DNA from: an uncultured Azohydromonas sp.
GTDB taxonomy: Bacteria; Pseudomonadota; Gammaproteobacteria; Burkholderiales; Burkholderiaceae_C
Direction of reading: 5' to 3'
Assembly: GCF_937926365.1 (NCBI RefSeq)
Contig: NZ_CALAOH010000226.1
Span: 62,001 to 126,000, forward strand
DNA length: 64,000 bases
Shown here: positions 18,681 to 27,756 of the stretch, piece by piece
Layout of the letters: each line of letters starts with the position of its first letter
Position numbering within the stretch: the first letter of the stretch is position 1
Notes under the pieces: model-generated
The model's database searches: none
The model's input: only the letters and a program-made list of their open reading frames with translations
Told to the model about the DNA's origin: nothing
Made by a program: the position numbers and the translations under genes

Positions 18681-20078
18681 TCAGAGCCAGCCGTTGCGCT
18701 GGGCATCGTCCAGGGTCAGGTCCAGGCAGTACCGGATCAGCGCCGCCATCTCGTCGAGCTGCGCGCGGGTGATCACCAGCGGTGGCGCGACGATCATGCG
18801 GTCGCCCACGGCGCGCATGATCAACCCGTTGCCGAAGCAATGGCCGCGGCAAACCATCGCGATATCGATCTCCGGCGCGAAGGGTTCATTCGTGTTCTTG
18901 TCGCGCACCAGCGTCAGCGCGCCCATCAGCCCGCAGGTCTGTACCTCGCCCACCAGCGGGTGCTCGGCGATCTGCCGGTACAGCTCGGCCATGTACGGGC
19001 CGGTCTCCTCGCGCACGCGCTCCACCAGCTTCAGCTCGCGGATCAGGTTCAGGTTGGCCACGCCCACGGCGCAGGCCACCGGGTGGCCAGAGTAGGTGTA
19101 GCCGTGGGTGAACTCGCCTCCCTTCTCGATCAGCGCCTCCGCCACCCGCTGGCCCACCATCACGCCGCCCAGCGGCACGTAGCCGCTGGTCACGCCCTTG
19201 GCGAAGGTGATGAGGTCCGGCTTCGTGCCGAAGCGCTCGCAGCCGAACCACTGGCCGGTGCGCCCGAAACCACAGATCACCTCGTCGCTGACCAGCAGGA
19301 TGCCGTAGCGGTCGCAGATGCGCTGGATCTCCGGCCAGTAGCTCTGCGGCGGCACGATCACGCCGCCCGCGCCCTGCAGCGGCTCGCCGATGAAGGCGGC
19401 CACGTTCTCGGCGCCGATCTCCAGGATCTTGTCCTCCAGCCACTGGGCCGCCTGCAGCCCGAAGTCCTCGCGCGAGAAGCCCAGGCGCCGCCCGTGCTCC
19501 CACCAGTGCGGCTGCTCGATGTGCACGATGCCGGGAATGGGCAGCCCGCCTTGCTCATGCATGCCCGGCATGCCGCCCAGCGAGGCGCCGGCCATGGTCG
19601 AGCCGTGGTAGCCGTTCCACCGGCTGATGATCACCTGCCGCTGCGGCTGGCCCATCAGCGCCCAGTAGCGCCGCACCATGCGTACCACCGTGTCGTTGCT
19701 CTCCGAGCCCGAGCTGGCGAAGAAGACGTGCTGGAACTGCGGCGGTGTCAGCTGCGCCAGCAGCTCCGCCAGCTCGATGGCCGGCGGCGTGCTGGTCTGG
19801 AAGAAGCTGTTGTAGAAGGGCAGCTCCTGCAGCTGGCGCGTGGCGGCGTCGATCAGCGGCTGCTGCCCGTAGCCCACGTTCACGCACCACAGGCCCGACA
19901 TCGCGTCGAGGATGCGCTGGCCCTCGCTGTCCCAGAGGTAGATGCCCTCGCCACGGGTGACGATGCGCGCGCCGCGCGCCGCCAGCGCCTTGAAGTCGGT
20001 GAAGGGGTGCAGGAAATGGGCCGCATCGGCGGCCTGCCAGTCGCGGGTGCTGCGGCCGCGGTAGAGGTGGTTGGTCAT
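18681..20078 (-). CDS. Class III aminotransferase, putrescine-pyruvate type (SpuC-like)
   Basis: PLP enzyme of the omega-aminotransferase family. The cofactor-binding Asp is in SDEVICGFGRTG and the Schiff-base Lys in TFAKGVTSG; GSESNDT and NGYHGSTMAG bind PLP phosphate. Length (465 aa) and sequence style fit polyamine:pyruvate aminotransferases such as SpuC. It stands between the aldehyde dehydrogenase and the second glutamyl ligase. The exact donor is inferred. Confidence 0.82.
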   Translation of the reverse strand: MTNHLYRGRSTRDWQAADAAHFLHPFTDFKALAARGARIVTRGEGIYLWDSEGQRILDAMSGLWCVNVGYGQQPLIDAATRQLQELPFYNSFFQTSTPPAIELAELLAQLTPPQFQHVFFASSGSESNDTVVRMVRRYWALMGQPQRQVIISRWNGYHGSTMAGASLGGMPGMHEQGGLPIPGIVHIEQPHWWEHGRRLGFSREDFGLQAAQWLEDKILEIGAENVAAFIGEPLQGAGGVIVPPQSYWPEIQRICDRYGILLVSDEVICGFGRTGQWFGCERFGTKPDLITFAKGVTSGYVPLGGVMVGQRVAEALIEKGGEFTHGYTYSGHPVACAVGVANLNLIRELKLVERVREETGPYMAELYRQIAEHPLVGEVQTCGLMGALTLVRDKNTNEPFAPEIDIAMVCRGHCFGNGLIMRAVGDRMIVAPPLVITRAQLDEMAALIRYCLDLTLDDAQRNGWL

Positions 20079-20102
20079 GGCTCCTCCTGTAGCTGTGTGG
20101 TG

Positions 20103-21470
20103 TCAGACGTGCAACAGCAGGTGCTCGCGCTCCCAGGGCGAGATCACCTTCATGAACTCGGCGAACTCGGTTTCCTTGACCTCGGTGTAGACGGTGACGA
20201 ACGCCTCGCCCAGCACCTCGGCCAGCGCCTCCTCCGCGCGCAGCTTCTCCAGCGCCTCGCCCAGGCTGCGCGGCAGCGCGTAGTCGCCCAGGTACGCGTC
20301 GCCCTTGCACTCGGGCGTGGGCTCGATGCGGTTCTTGATGCCCAGCCAGCCGCAGGCCAGCGTGGCCGCCAGCGCCACATACGGGTTGGCATCGGCACCC
20401 ACGACGCGGTTTTCCACCCGCCGCGCCGCCGGCGGCGCTACCGGCGAGCGGATGCCCACGGTACGGTTGTCGGTGCCCCACTGGATGTTGATGGGCGCGG
20501 CCGTGAAGCGCGCCAGGCGCCGGTAGCTGTTGACGTAGGGCGCGAACAGCGCCATCGCCGCGGGCACGTACTTTTGCAGCCCGCCGATGTACCAATAGAA
20601 CTCGCGGCTGGGGCTGCCGTCGGGGTTGCTGAAGATGTTGAGCCCCGTGTCCTTGCGCAGCACGCTCTGGTGGATGTGCATGGCGCTGCCGGGCTCGCCG
20701 GCGATGGGCTTGGCCATAAAGGTGGCGAACATGTCGTGCCGCATGGCCGCCTCGCGCACCGTGCGCTTGAAGAAGAAGACTTCGTCCGCCAGCCCCAGCG
20801 GGTGGGCGTGGAAGAAGTTGATCTCCATCTGCCCGGCGCCGATCTCGTGGATCAGCGTGTCCACGTTGAGCTCCATCTTCTCGCAGTAGTCGTAGACGTC
20901 CTCGAACAGCGGATCGAACTCGTTGACCGCGTCGATGGAGTAGGCCTGGCGCGAGGTTTCGGCGCGGCCGCTGCGCCCGATGGGCGGCTTCAGCGGCATG
21001 TCCGGGTCGGTGTTGCGCGCCACCAGGTAGAACTCCAGCTCGGGCGCGACCACCGGCTCCAGCCCTTCGGAGGCGAAGAGGTCGCACACCCGGCGCAGCA
21101 CCGAGCGCGGGGCGAAGGGCACCAGGCGTCCTTCGCGGTCGAAACAGTCGTGGATGACCTGGGCGGTGGGGTCGGTGGCCCAGGGAACGATGCGCACCGT
21201 GGCCGGGTCCGGGCGCAGGTGCATGTCTCGGTCGGTGGGGGTGATGACGTCGTAGTAGGGGCCTTCTTCCGGGAACTCGCCCGTCACCCCCATCGCCACC
21301 ACGATTTCCGGGAGCCGCATCCCGCGGTCCTCGGTGAACTTCTCGCGCGGCAGGATCTTGCCTCTTGCCACGCCGGTGAGGTCAGGAACCAGGCACTCGA
21401 TCTCCGTGACGCGGTGCTGGTCCAGCCAGTGTTCCAGGTCGCTGTATGTGAAGTCTTTGCGTCCCACCAT
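20103..21470 (-). CDS. Gamma-glutamylpolyamine synthetase (PuuA/SpuI-like)
   Basis: ATP-dependent ligation of glutamate to putrescine or related amines, the first step of the gamma-glutamylation route. Glutamine synthetase motifs are visible: APELEFYLV, GAGQMEINFFHAHP, MHIHQSV, NSYRRL and the C-terminal ADANPYVALAA. The N-terminal half (about 1-110) is the beta-grasp domain. The 455-aa length fits PuuA-type enzymes. The hydrolase that would release GABA follows 3 nt upstream on the same strand. Confidence 0.85.
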   Translation of the reverse strand: MVGRKDFTYSDLEHWLDQHRVTEIECLVPDLTGVARGKILPREKFTEDRGMRLPEIVVAMGVTGEFPEEGPYYDVITPTDRDMHLRPDPATVRIVPWATDPTAQVIHDCFDREGRLVPFAPRSVLRRVCDLFASEGLEPVVAPELEFYLVARNTDPDMPLKPPIGRSGRAETSRQAYSIDAVNEFDPLFEDVYDYCEKMELNVDTLIHEIGAGQMEINFFHAHPLGLADEVFFFKRTVREAAMRHDMFATFMAKPIAGEPGSAMHIHQSVLRKDTGLNIFSNPDGSPSREFYWYIGGLQKYVPAAMALFAPYVNSYRRLARFTAAPINIQWGTDNRTVGIRSPVAPPAARRVENRVVGADANPYVALAATLACGWLGIKNRIEPTPECKGDAYLGDYALPRSLGEALEKLRAEEALAEVLGEAFVTVYTEVKETEFAEFMKVISPWEREHLLLHV

Positions 21471-21473
21471 CGG

Positions 21474-22247
21474 CTATTCCTCCTGTCGGTTGTGGCGGCG
21501 CGCCGCCCGTTCGCTGCAGGCCAGGCCGAAAGCCCGCAGCAGCCGCATCGATACCGGGTTGTCTCGGGCACGCCATTCCGGATGCCACTGCACGCCCAGT
21601 GCGAAATCCATGCCCTGCACGGAAAAGGCCTCGATCAGCCCGTCCGGTGCGCGCGCTTCCACGCGCAGCCCCGGGGCGAGCCGGTTCACCGCCTGTCCGT
21701 GCACCGAGTTGACGCGGAAGGCCGCGTCGTGAATCACCGTCTCCAGCAGCCCGCCGGGCTCCAGGCGCACCTCGTGCGCCGGCGCGTACTGCGACTCCGC
21801 CGTCTCGCCCTGGCCGCGGTGGTCCGCGTAGCCGGGCAGGGCGTGCACCGCCTGGTGCAGGCTGCCGCCCAGCGCCACGTTGAGCTCCTGCGCGCCGCGG
21901 CAGATCGCCAGCAGCGGCAGCCGGCGTTCGACGAGGCGGGGAATGAAGGGCAGCGTCCAGGCGTCGCGCGCCGGGTCCAGCGGCAGCGTGGCGTCGTGCA
22001 CCGCCTCGCCGAAATGGCTGGGGTGCACGTTGGACGGCGAGCCCGTGAGCAGCACGCCGTCGGCCAGGTCCAGCAGCGGGTCCAGCTCCTGCACCGACGC
22101 ATCGGGCACCACCAGCGGCAGCGCGCCGGCCAGCCGCACGGCCTCCACGTACTTGGCGCCGGCGATGTGGAAGGGGTGCTGTCCCAGCAGCCGGTTGCAG
22201 GCCGGTACCAGCACCACCGGCAGCCGCTGCTTCATGGCCGGGCTCAT
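21474..22247 (-). CDS. Gamma-glutamyl-GABA hydrolase, class I amidotransferase (PuuD-like)
   Basis: Releases GABA and glutamate from gamma-glutamyl-GABA. The nucleophile Cys is in AICRGAQELNVALGG and the His-Glu pair in GVQWHPEW, both diagnostic of the peptidase C26 / PuuD family. Length 257 aa is normal. Tightly packed between the glutamyl ligase and the upstream aminotransferase, which supports the pathway assignment. Confidence 0.87.
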   Translation of the reverse strand: MSPAMKQRLPVVLVPACNRLLGQHPFHIAGAKYVEAVRLAGALPLVVPDASVQELDPLLDLADGVLLTGSPSNVHPSHFGEAVHDATLPLDPARDAWTLPFIPRLVERRLPLLAICRGAQELNVALGGSLHQAVHALPGYADHRGQGETAESQYAPAHEVRLEPGGLLETVIHDAAFRVNSVHGQAVNRLAPGLRVEARAPDGLIEAFSVQGMDFALGVQWHPEWRARDNPVSMRLLRAFGLACSERAARRHNRQEE

Positions 22248-22263
22248 GGCCGGAGCTCCGCGT

Positions 22264-23592
22264 TCAGGCCGCGCGGCGCAGCGCGCCGGCCAGCGTGTCC
22301 ACGATGCGGTCGATGTGGCTCTTCTCGATGATCAGCGGCGGCGACAGCGCGATGGTGTCGCCCGTGGTGCGGATCAGCACGCCTTGCTCCCAGCAGTCCA
22401 GGAACACGTTGAAGGCGCGCTTGGCCGGCGCGTCGGGCATGGGCGCCAGCTCCACGCCGCCCACCAGGCCGATGTTGCGCACGTCCACCACATGCGGCAG
22501 GCCCTTGAGGGAGTGAATGGCCTGGCCGAAGTAGTCGTGCAGTTCGCCGGCGCGGGTGAGCAACTGCTCTTCCTCGTAGGTCCGCAGCGTGGCCAGCGCC
22601 GCCGCGCAGGCCAGCGGGTGCGCCGAATACGTGTAGCCGTGCGGGAACTCGATCAGCTGCTCCGGCCCGTGCATGAAGGCGTCATGAATGGCGCGCTTGG
22701 CGAACACCGCGCCCATGGGCACGCAGCCGTTGGTCAGGCCCTTGGCCACGGTCATGAGGTCGGGCGTGACGCCGAAGGTCTGCGCCCCGAAGGGCTGCCC
22801 GGTGCGCCCGAAGCCGGTGATGACCTCGTCGAAGATCAGCAGGATGCCGTGGCGGTCGCAAATCTCGCGCAGCCGCTGCAGGTAGCCCACGGGCGGCAGC
22901 AGCACGCCGGTGGAGCCGGCCACGGGCTCGACGATCACCGCGGCGATGGTGCTGGGGTCGTGCAGCGCGCACAGCCGCTCCAGGTCGTCCGCCAGCTCCG
23001 CGCCGTGCGCGGGCTGGCCGAAGCTGTAGGCGTTGCGCGCCGGGTCGTGGGTGTGGCGCAGGTGGTCCACGCCCGAGAGCAGCGTGCCGAACAGTTTTCT
23101 ATTGCCGACGATGCCGCCGACCGAGATGCCGCCGAAGTTCACGCCGTGGTAACCGCGCTCGCGCCCGATGAGCCGGGTGCGGCTGCCCTCGCCGCGCACG
23201 CGGTGGTAGGCCAGCGCCATCTTCAGTGCCGTCTCCACCGACTCGGAGCCGGAGTTGGTGAAGAACACGCGGTCCAGTCCCGGCGGCGTCAGCCTCACCA
23301 GTTCCTCGGCCAGCTCGAAGGCCTGGGGATGGCCCATCTGGAACGGCGGGGCGTAGTCCAGCACGGAGGCCTGCTGCGCGATGGCCTGCACGATGCGCGG
23401 GCGCGCATGGCCGGCATTGACGCACCACAGCCCCGCCACACCATCGAGCACCTGCCGGCCCTCGGGTGTCCAGTAGTGCATGCCTTCGGCGCGGGCCAGC
23501 AGGCGTGGCGCCTGCTTGAACTGCCGGTTGGCCGTGAAAGGCATCCAGTGAGCGTCGAGGGAAGGGCTGTCGGTAGTGCGGTCGGTGGTCAT
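22264..23592 (-). CDS. Class III omega-aminotransferase (442 aa)
   Basis: First gene of the leftward polyamine operon. IFDEVITGFGRTG, TVAKGLTNG (Schiff-base Lys) and GSESVETALKMALAYHR mark a class III aminotransferase. The N-terminus HWMPFTANRQFKQAPRL is typical of omega-amino-acid/beta-alanine:pyruvate aminotransferases. It could convert GABA or beta-alanine to the semialdehyde after PuuD. Substrate is inferred from the cluster. Confidence 0.8.
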   Translation of the reverse strand: MTTDRTTDSPSLDAHWMPFTANRQFKQAPRLLARAEGMHYWTPEGRQVLDGVAGLWCVNAGHARPRIVQAIAQQASVLDYAPPFQMGHPQAFELAEELVRLTPPGLDRVFFTNSGSESVETALKMALAYHRVRGEGSRTRLIGRERGYHGVNFGGISVGGIVGNRKLFGTLLSGVDHLRHTHDPARNAYSFGQPAHGAELADDLERLCALHDPSTIAAVIVEPVAGSTGVLLPPVGYLQRLREICDRHGILLIFDEVITGFGRTGQPFGAQTFGVTPDLMTVAKGLTNGCVPMGAVFAKRAIHDAFMHGPEQLIEFPHGYTYSAHPLACAAALATLRTYEEEQLLTRAGELHDYFGQAIHSLKGLPHVVDVRNIGLVGGVELAPMPDAPAKRAFNVFLDCWEQGVLIRTTGDTIALSPPLIIEKSHIDRIVDTLAGALRRAA

Positions 23593-23919
23593 GGGCTCTC
23601 AACACAAGCGCGGCCCTGCAGCCGCGGGCCGTTCCAGTCTAGTCCCGGGCAAGGGGGGCTGCAGGCGAGCGCCGTGCGGGCCCGGCGCGGGCGTGGGAAG
23701 TCTTTCCGGCGAGCTGATGCGCAGGTGCATGCGCAGCGGCCTTGTCATCGGGGCAAACCCATGGTGCATGCGCGGCCTGGCGCCGTTCCCGTGCCTTCTC
23801 AACCAAGCCGTCCCTTGCAGGCGACCCTGTATTGGGGTGGGTCATCCATCGCCCGCGCGTCGGTTGCACGGGCATCCTCCGAGCCGCGAACACGTCCAAG
23901 GATGTGCAGGAGGACTCGC
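23593..23919. promoter_or_regulatory. Divergent intergenic region between polyamine and mxa-type operons
   Basis: About 327 bp separates two divergent operons and should hold both promoters. GGTGCATGCGC occurs twice in direct orientation (23724-23734 and 23763-23773), each containing the palindrome GCATGC; TGCGCA also recurs around the first copy. These are candidate operator sites. No clear sigma-70 promoter was identified and no gene is supported. Confidence 0.4.
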
Positions 23920-24951
23920 ATGGCGGTGGACCCGGGTTGGCTGGCAGCGCAGCGCGAACAGGCGCTGGCGATGGAGCGGGAGATCGGGCGCGTGGTGGTG
24001 GGGCAGGCGCGCGCGATCCGGCTGGTGAACATTGCCGTGTTCGCCCGCGGCCACGTGCTGCTGCAGGGCGACGTGGGCGTGGGCAAGACCACGCTGCTGC
24101 GCGCCTTCGCGCGCGTGGTGGGCGGCGCCTTCGCGCGGGTGGAAGGGACCATCGACCTGATGCCCGCGGACCTGCTGTACCACACGCACATCACGGCCGA
24201 GGGCCGCCCGGCGGTGGACCCCGGGCCGCTGATCGCTCATGGCCCGGAGCTGGCGGTGTTCTTCTTCAACGAGATCAACCGGGCACGGCCGCAGGTGCAC
24301 TCGCTGCTGCTGCGCGCCATGGCCGAGCGCAGCGTCTCGGCCTTCAACCGCGAGATCGCATTGCCGCACCTGCTGGTGTTTGCCGACCGCAACCGCGTGG
24401 AGCGGGAAGAGACCTTCGAGCTGGCGGTGGCGGCGCGCGACCGCTTCCTGATGGAAGTGACGCTGGACACGCCCGCCGGCGCGGCCGAGCGCGAGGCGCT
24501 GGTGTTCGACCCGCGCTTCCACGACACCGACGCGCTGGTGGACACGCTGCCCGCGGGGCTGGTGTCGCACCGCGAACTGGGTGCACTGTCCGCAGTCCTT
24601 CAGAGCCACATACAGGCTTCTCCCACGTTGCGGCGCTACGCGCTGGCGTTGTGGCGCGCCACCGAGCAGCCGGCAGAAAGCGGGGTGCGGCTGGCGCAGG
24701 CGGACGGCCTGGACCTGTCGCAGCTGGTGCTGGCCGGCGCCAGCCCGCGCGGCATGAGCATGCTGCTGCGCGCCGCGCGCGTGGCGGCCTGGCTGGAGGG
24801 CCGCGATCACCTGGTGCCGGAAGACCTGCAGGCGGTGTTCCACGAGGTGCTGGCGCACCGGCTGGTGCTGCAGCCGGTGTACGAGCTGCGCCGCGCGACG
24901 CTGGTGCCGGCGTTGACGGCCGCCATCCTGCAGGCGGTACCCGCGCCCTGA
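23920..24951 (+). CDS. mxaR: MoxR-family AAA+ ATPase (MxaR-like)
   Basis: AAA+ chaperone-like ATPase. Walker A is GDVGVGKTT and the Walker B/MoxR signature is FFFNEINRA; the C-terminal lid domain follows. AGGAGG lies just before ATG 23920, which fixes the start and gives 343 aa, typical for MxaR. It heads a six-gene run in the order known as mxaRSACKL, needed for activation of methanol dehydrogenase in methylotrophs. MoxR ATPases work with the von Willebrand-type proteins encoded downstream. Confidence 0.82.
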   Translation: MAVDPGWLAAQREQALAMEREIGRVVVGQARAIRLVNIAVFARGHVLLQGDVGVGKTTLLRAFARVVGGAFARVEGTIDLMPADLLYHTHITAEGRPAVDPGPLIAHGPELAVFFFNEINRARPQVHSLLLRAMAERSVSAFNREIALPHLLVFADRNRVEREETFELAVAARDRFLMEVTLDTPAGAAEREALVFDPRFHDTDALVDTLPAGLVSHRELGALSAVLQSHIQASPTLRRYALALWRATEQPAESGVRLAQADGLDLSQLVLAGASPRGMSMLLRAARVAAWLEGRDHLVPEDLQAVFHEVLAHRLVLQPVYELRRATLVPALTAAILQAVPAP

Positions 24952-24957
24952 GCCGCC

Positions 24958-25809
24958 ATGGACGCCACGCCGGCCGAGTTCTTCTACCGGCTGCCCGCGC
25001 CGGCGCAGGGCCTGCGCCCGGGCGCGCACCGCGGACAGGGTGGCGAGGGCGGTCTGGAGTTCCGCGGCCATGCCGATTGGCTGCGTGCGCCGGATGCGCG
25101 CCGGCTGGACTTGCGCGCCACGCTGCGCGATCCCTTCCAGCGCTGGCAGGTGCGGCTGCACAGCCCGCCGCGGGCGCAGACGGTGTGGCTGATCGCCGAC
25201 GTCTCGGGCTCCATGGCCTTCGGCGCGCCGCGGCGCAAGCTCGACCTGCTGGCGGACTTCGCCCAGAGCCTGGCCTGGTCCGCCTGGCGCACGGGCGATC
25301 CCTTCGGCTGCGTGGCCTGCGACGACCGTGTGCGCGAGGAGCTGCTGTGGCCGCCCGCGCACCAGGCCGGCCGGACGCTGGACCTTTCGGCGCGGCTGCG
25401 CGCGCTGCAGCCGGTGGGCCGCGGCAGCCGGGCGCTGGCACAGGCGGCAGCCGTGACCGGGCGGAGGCGGGCGCTGCTGTTCCTGGCTTCGGATTTCCAC
25501 GTGCCGCTGGAAGAACTGCGGCGTTGGCTGTCGGCCTTCGCAGCGCACTGGGTGGTGCCGGTGGTGGTGTGGGACCGGCGGGAATTCGAGCCCGGCGGCC
25601 GGGCCGGCCTGTTGCCGCTGGTGGATGCGGAAAGCGGCGAGCGCCGCCTGCTGTGGTGGCGGCCCGGCCTGCGCGCGCGCTGGGCCCAGGTGGCGCACGA
25701 GCGGCGCGAGGCCTTGAAGGCCGTGTTCGCACAGTCGCGGCTGCGGCCGCTGTTCATCGAGGGAAGGTTCGATGCGGATGCGGTTACGCGGTATTTCCTG
25801 CAGGGGTAG
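24958..25809 (+). CDS. mxaS: DUF58-domain protein (MxaS-like)
   Basis: A 283-residue cytoplasmic protein of the DUF58 family. IADVSGSMAFG near residue 80 is a von Willebrand-type metal-binding (MIDAS-like) motif and the C-terminal half continues the fold. DUF58 proteins are standard partners of MoxR ATPases. It starts 6 nt after the MoxR stop and overlaps the next gene by 38 nt. The MxaS assignment rests on family and gene order. Confidence 0.75.
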   Translation: MDATPAEFFYRLPAPAQGLRPGAHRGQGGEGGLEFRGHADWLRAPDARRLDLRATLRDPFQRWQVRLHSPPRAQTVWLIADVSGSMAFGAPRRKLDLLADFAQSLAWSAWRTGDPFGCVACDDRVREELLWPPAHQAGRTLDLSARLRALQPVGRGSRALAQAAAVTGRRRALLFLASDFHVPLEELRRWLSAFAAHWVVPVVVWDRREFEPGGRAGLLPLVDAESGERRLLWWRPGLRARWAQVAHERREALKAVFAQSRLRPLFIEGRFDADAVTRYFLQG

Positions 25810-26740
25810 GGAGTGGATTCCAGAGCGGGGGTGCGGGCTGAGTCACGCATCCACGTTCCTTGCAGCCGCACTGCTCCTGTCCGTCGGAGCCGCCTTTGGC
25901 CAGGCTCTGCAGCTGCGCGAGATGGAGCCCCGCCGCTTCGGCTACCACCTCGGTGACGTCGTTGAGCGTCGCGCCGAGGTGGAGATCCCTGCCGACCTGC
26001 GGCTGGACCCGGAGTCGCTGCCCGTGCCGCGCCTCGGCACCTCGCTGGAGCTGCGCGAGGTGCGCTGGGAGCCGCCGCCGTGGTGGCGGCGCGGCGGCAG
26101 CGCCACGCTCCTGCTGCGCTACCAGGTGCTGCGCTCGCCCAGCGCGCCGCAACTGCTGGACCTGCCGCCGGTGACGCTGCGCTTCGTCGGCACCGCACGG
26201 CCGCAAGAAGCGCGGCTGGACGGATTGCCCATCCTGGTGAGCCCGCTGGTGCCCGAGCCGCCGCCGGAGCGCCGGGGCCTCGGTGCCCTGCAGCCCGACT
26301 TGCCACCGCCGCTCATCGATAGCCGTCCGTTGCACTCCCGGCTCGCAGTCGAAGCGCTGATAGCCGTGCTGGCCGGCGCGGCACTGCTGGGGAGCCTGCT
26401 GGGCTGGCCATGGCGGCGCCATCCACGCCACTTCGATCGCGCCTGGCGGCAGATACGCCGCTTGCCCGAGCCGGCCAGCGCGGTGCACTGGCGCCAGGCG
26501 ATGACGGCGCTGCACCACGCGCTGGACCTCAGCGCCGGCGAGGCGCTGTTCGCGCCGGGGCTGGACGCCTTCCTGGCGCGCCGGCCGGCCTTCTCGCCGC
26601 TGCGCCCGCAGCTGGAGCGCTTCTTCGAGCTGTCGCGCCGCACCTTTTTCGCGCCCGGTGGCGAGGCCATCCCGGAGTTGGGCTGGCTCAAGGCGTTGTG
26701 CCGGCTGGCCCGGGTGCTGGAACGGGAGAGTGAGCGGTGA
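25772..26740 (+). CDS. mxaA: MxaA-like protein with signal and membrane segment (322 aa)
   Basis: The N-terminus carries a signal-peptide-like stretch (STFLAAALLLSVGAAFG), then a periplasmic beta-rich domain (about 45-185), a transmembrane segment (about 190-212) and a cytoplasmic C-terminal helical domain. This layout fits MxaA, reported to help calcium insertion into methanol dehydrogenase. The in-frame ATG codons at 25772 and 25778 both lie inside the previous gene; no later start exists before the signal. Confidence 0.65.
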   Translation: MRMRLRGISCRGREWIPERGCGLSHASTFLAAALLLSVGAAFGQALQLREMEPRRFGYHLGDVVERRAEVEIPADLRLDPESLPVPRLGTSLELREVRWEPPPWWRRGGSATLLLRYQVLRSPSAPQLLDLPPVTLRFVGTARPQEARLDGLPILVSPLVPEPPPERRGLGALQPDLPPPLIDSRPLHSRLAVEALIAVLAGAALLGSLLGWPWRRHPRHFDRAWRQIRRLPEPASAVHWRQAMTALHHALDLSAGEALFAPGLDAFLARRPAFSPLRPQLERFFELSRRTFFAPGGEAIPELGWLKALCRLARVLERESER

Positions 26741-27756
26741 CGCTGGCCCAGCCGCTGTGGTTGCTGCTGCTGCCACTGGCGCTGTTGCCCTGGCGGCGCA
26801 GCGCCGAGGCACCGGTGCTGCATGGCGCGCTGGCGCTGCTGCCGCCCGATCCGGCCAGCCGGCTGCTGTCGCTGCTGCTGCGCGCGCTGGGCTCCCTGGC
26901 GATTGCCGCGCTGGTGCTGGCGCTGGCCGGACCGCGGCTGGCCGAGCGCGCGGTGCAGCGGGTAGGCCGCGGTGCCGAGATCGTGCTGCTGCTGGATCGC
27001 AGCGGGAGCATGGACCAGAGCTTCGGCAGGGCGCGCAACGGCGGCGGCGAGGCGGCGCGTGGTGGGGGGCTGGCGGCCCAGGCGCGGGGCCGGGCCAAGA
27101 GCGACGTCGCGCGCGAGGTGCTGTCGGACTTCGTGGCCCAGCGTCCGAACGACCGCTTCGCGCTGGTGGCCTTCAGCGCCGCGCCCATGCCGGTGCTGGA
27201 CTTCACGCAGCACACCGAGGCCGTGCAGGCCGCCATCGCCGCCGCCGCGGTCGGGCGCGGTCTCGGCGAGACGGACATCGGGCGCGGCGTGCTGGCGGCG
27301 CTGGACCACTTCGGGCAGCGCCCCTTTGCCGGGGGGCGCATCGTGATGCTGGTGTCCGACGGCGGCGATCACCTGGAGCCGGCCATGCGCGAGCGCATCA
27401 CGCAGCGCATGCGGCGCGACCGCGTCTCGCTCTACTGGCTCTACCTGCGCTCGGCCGGCAGCCCGGGCCTGCAGCCGCCGCCGGGCAGCGACCCCGAGGC
27501 GGCCTCCAACGTGCCGGAGGTGTTCCTGCACCGCTACTTCGGCACGCTGGGCCCGCAGTACCACGCCTACGAGATCGAGGACCCGGCGGCGCTGCAGCGC
27601 GCGGTGGCGGACGTGGGCCGCCTGGCCGACCTGCCCAGCGCTTTCGAGGAACGGCTGCCGCCGCGGCCGCTGGACGGCGCCTGCTTGGCGGTGGCGCTGG
27701 GAAGCTGTCTGTTGCTTTGGGGGGCGCAATGCGTACAGCGCACACGCTGGGGCTGA
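26737..27756 (+). CDS. mxaC: Von Willebrand factor A membrane protein (MxaC-like)
   Basis: N-terminal hydrophobic segments (about 5-20 and 45-65), then a von Willebrand A domain with the MIDAS motif DRSGS and MLVSDGGDH, and a C-terminal membrane segment. GTG start overlaps the previous stop. With 339 aa it matches MxaC in size and place. VWA proteins paired with MoxR are thought to act in metal-dependent maturation of a periplasmic enzyme. Confidence 0.72.
   Translation: MTLAQPLWLLLLPLALLPWRRSAEAPVLHGALALLPPDPASRLLSLLLRALGSLAIAALVLALAGPRLAERAVQRVGRGAEIVLLLDRSGSMDQSFGRARNGGGEAARGGGLAAQARGRAKSDVAREVLSDFVAQRPNDRFALVAFSAAPMPVLDFTQHTEAVQAAIAAAAVGRGLGETDIGRGVLAALDHFGQRPFAGGRIVMLVSDGGDHLEPAMRERITQRMRRDRVSLYWLYLRSAGSPGLQPPPGSDPEAASNVPEVFLHRYFGTLGPQYHAYEIEDPAALQRAVADVGRLADLPSAFEERLPPRPLDGACLAVALGSCLLLWGAQCVQRTRWG

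Noticed and set aside
18840..22331. A 1,163-codon open frame on the + strand
   Set aside because: It runs antisense to the aminotransferase and glutamyl-ligase genes, is His/Arg/Gln-rich as expected for the complement of high-GC coding sequence, and has no domain or ribosome-binding site.
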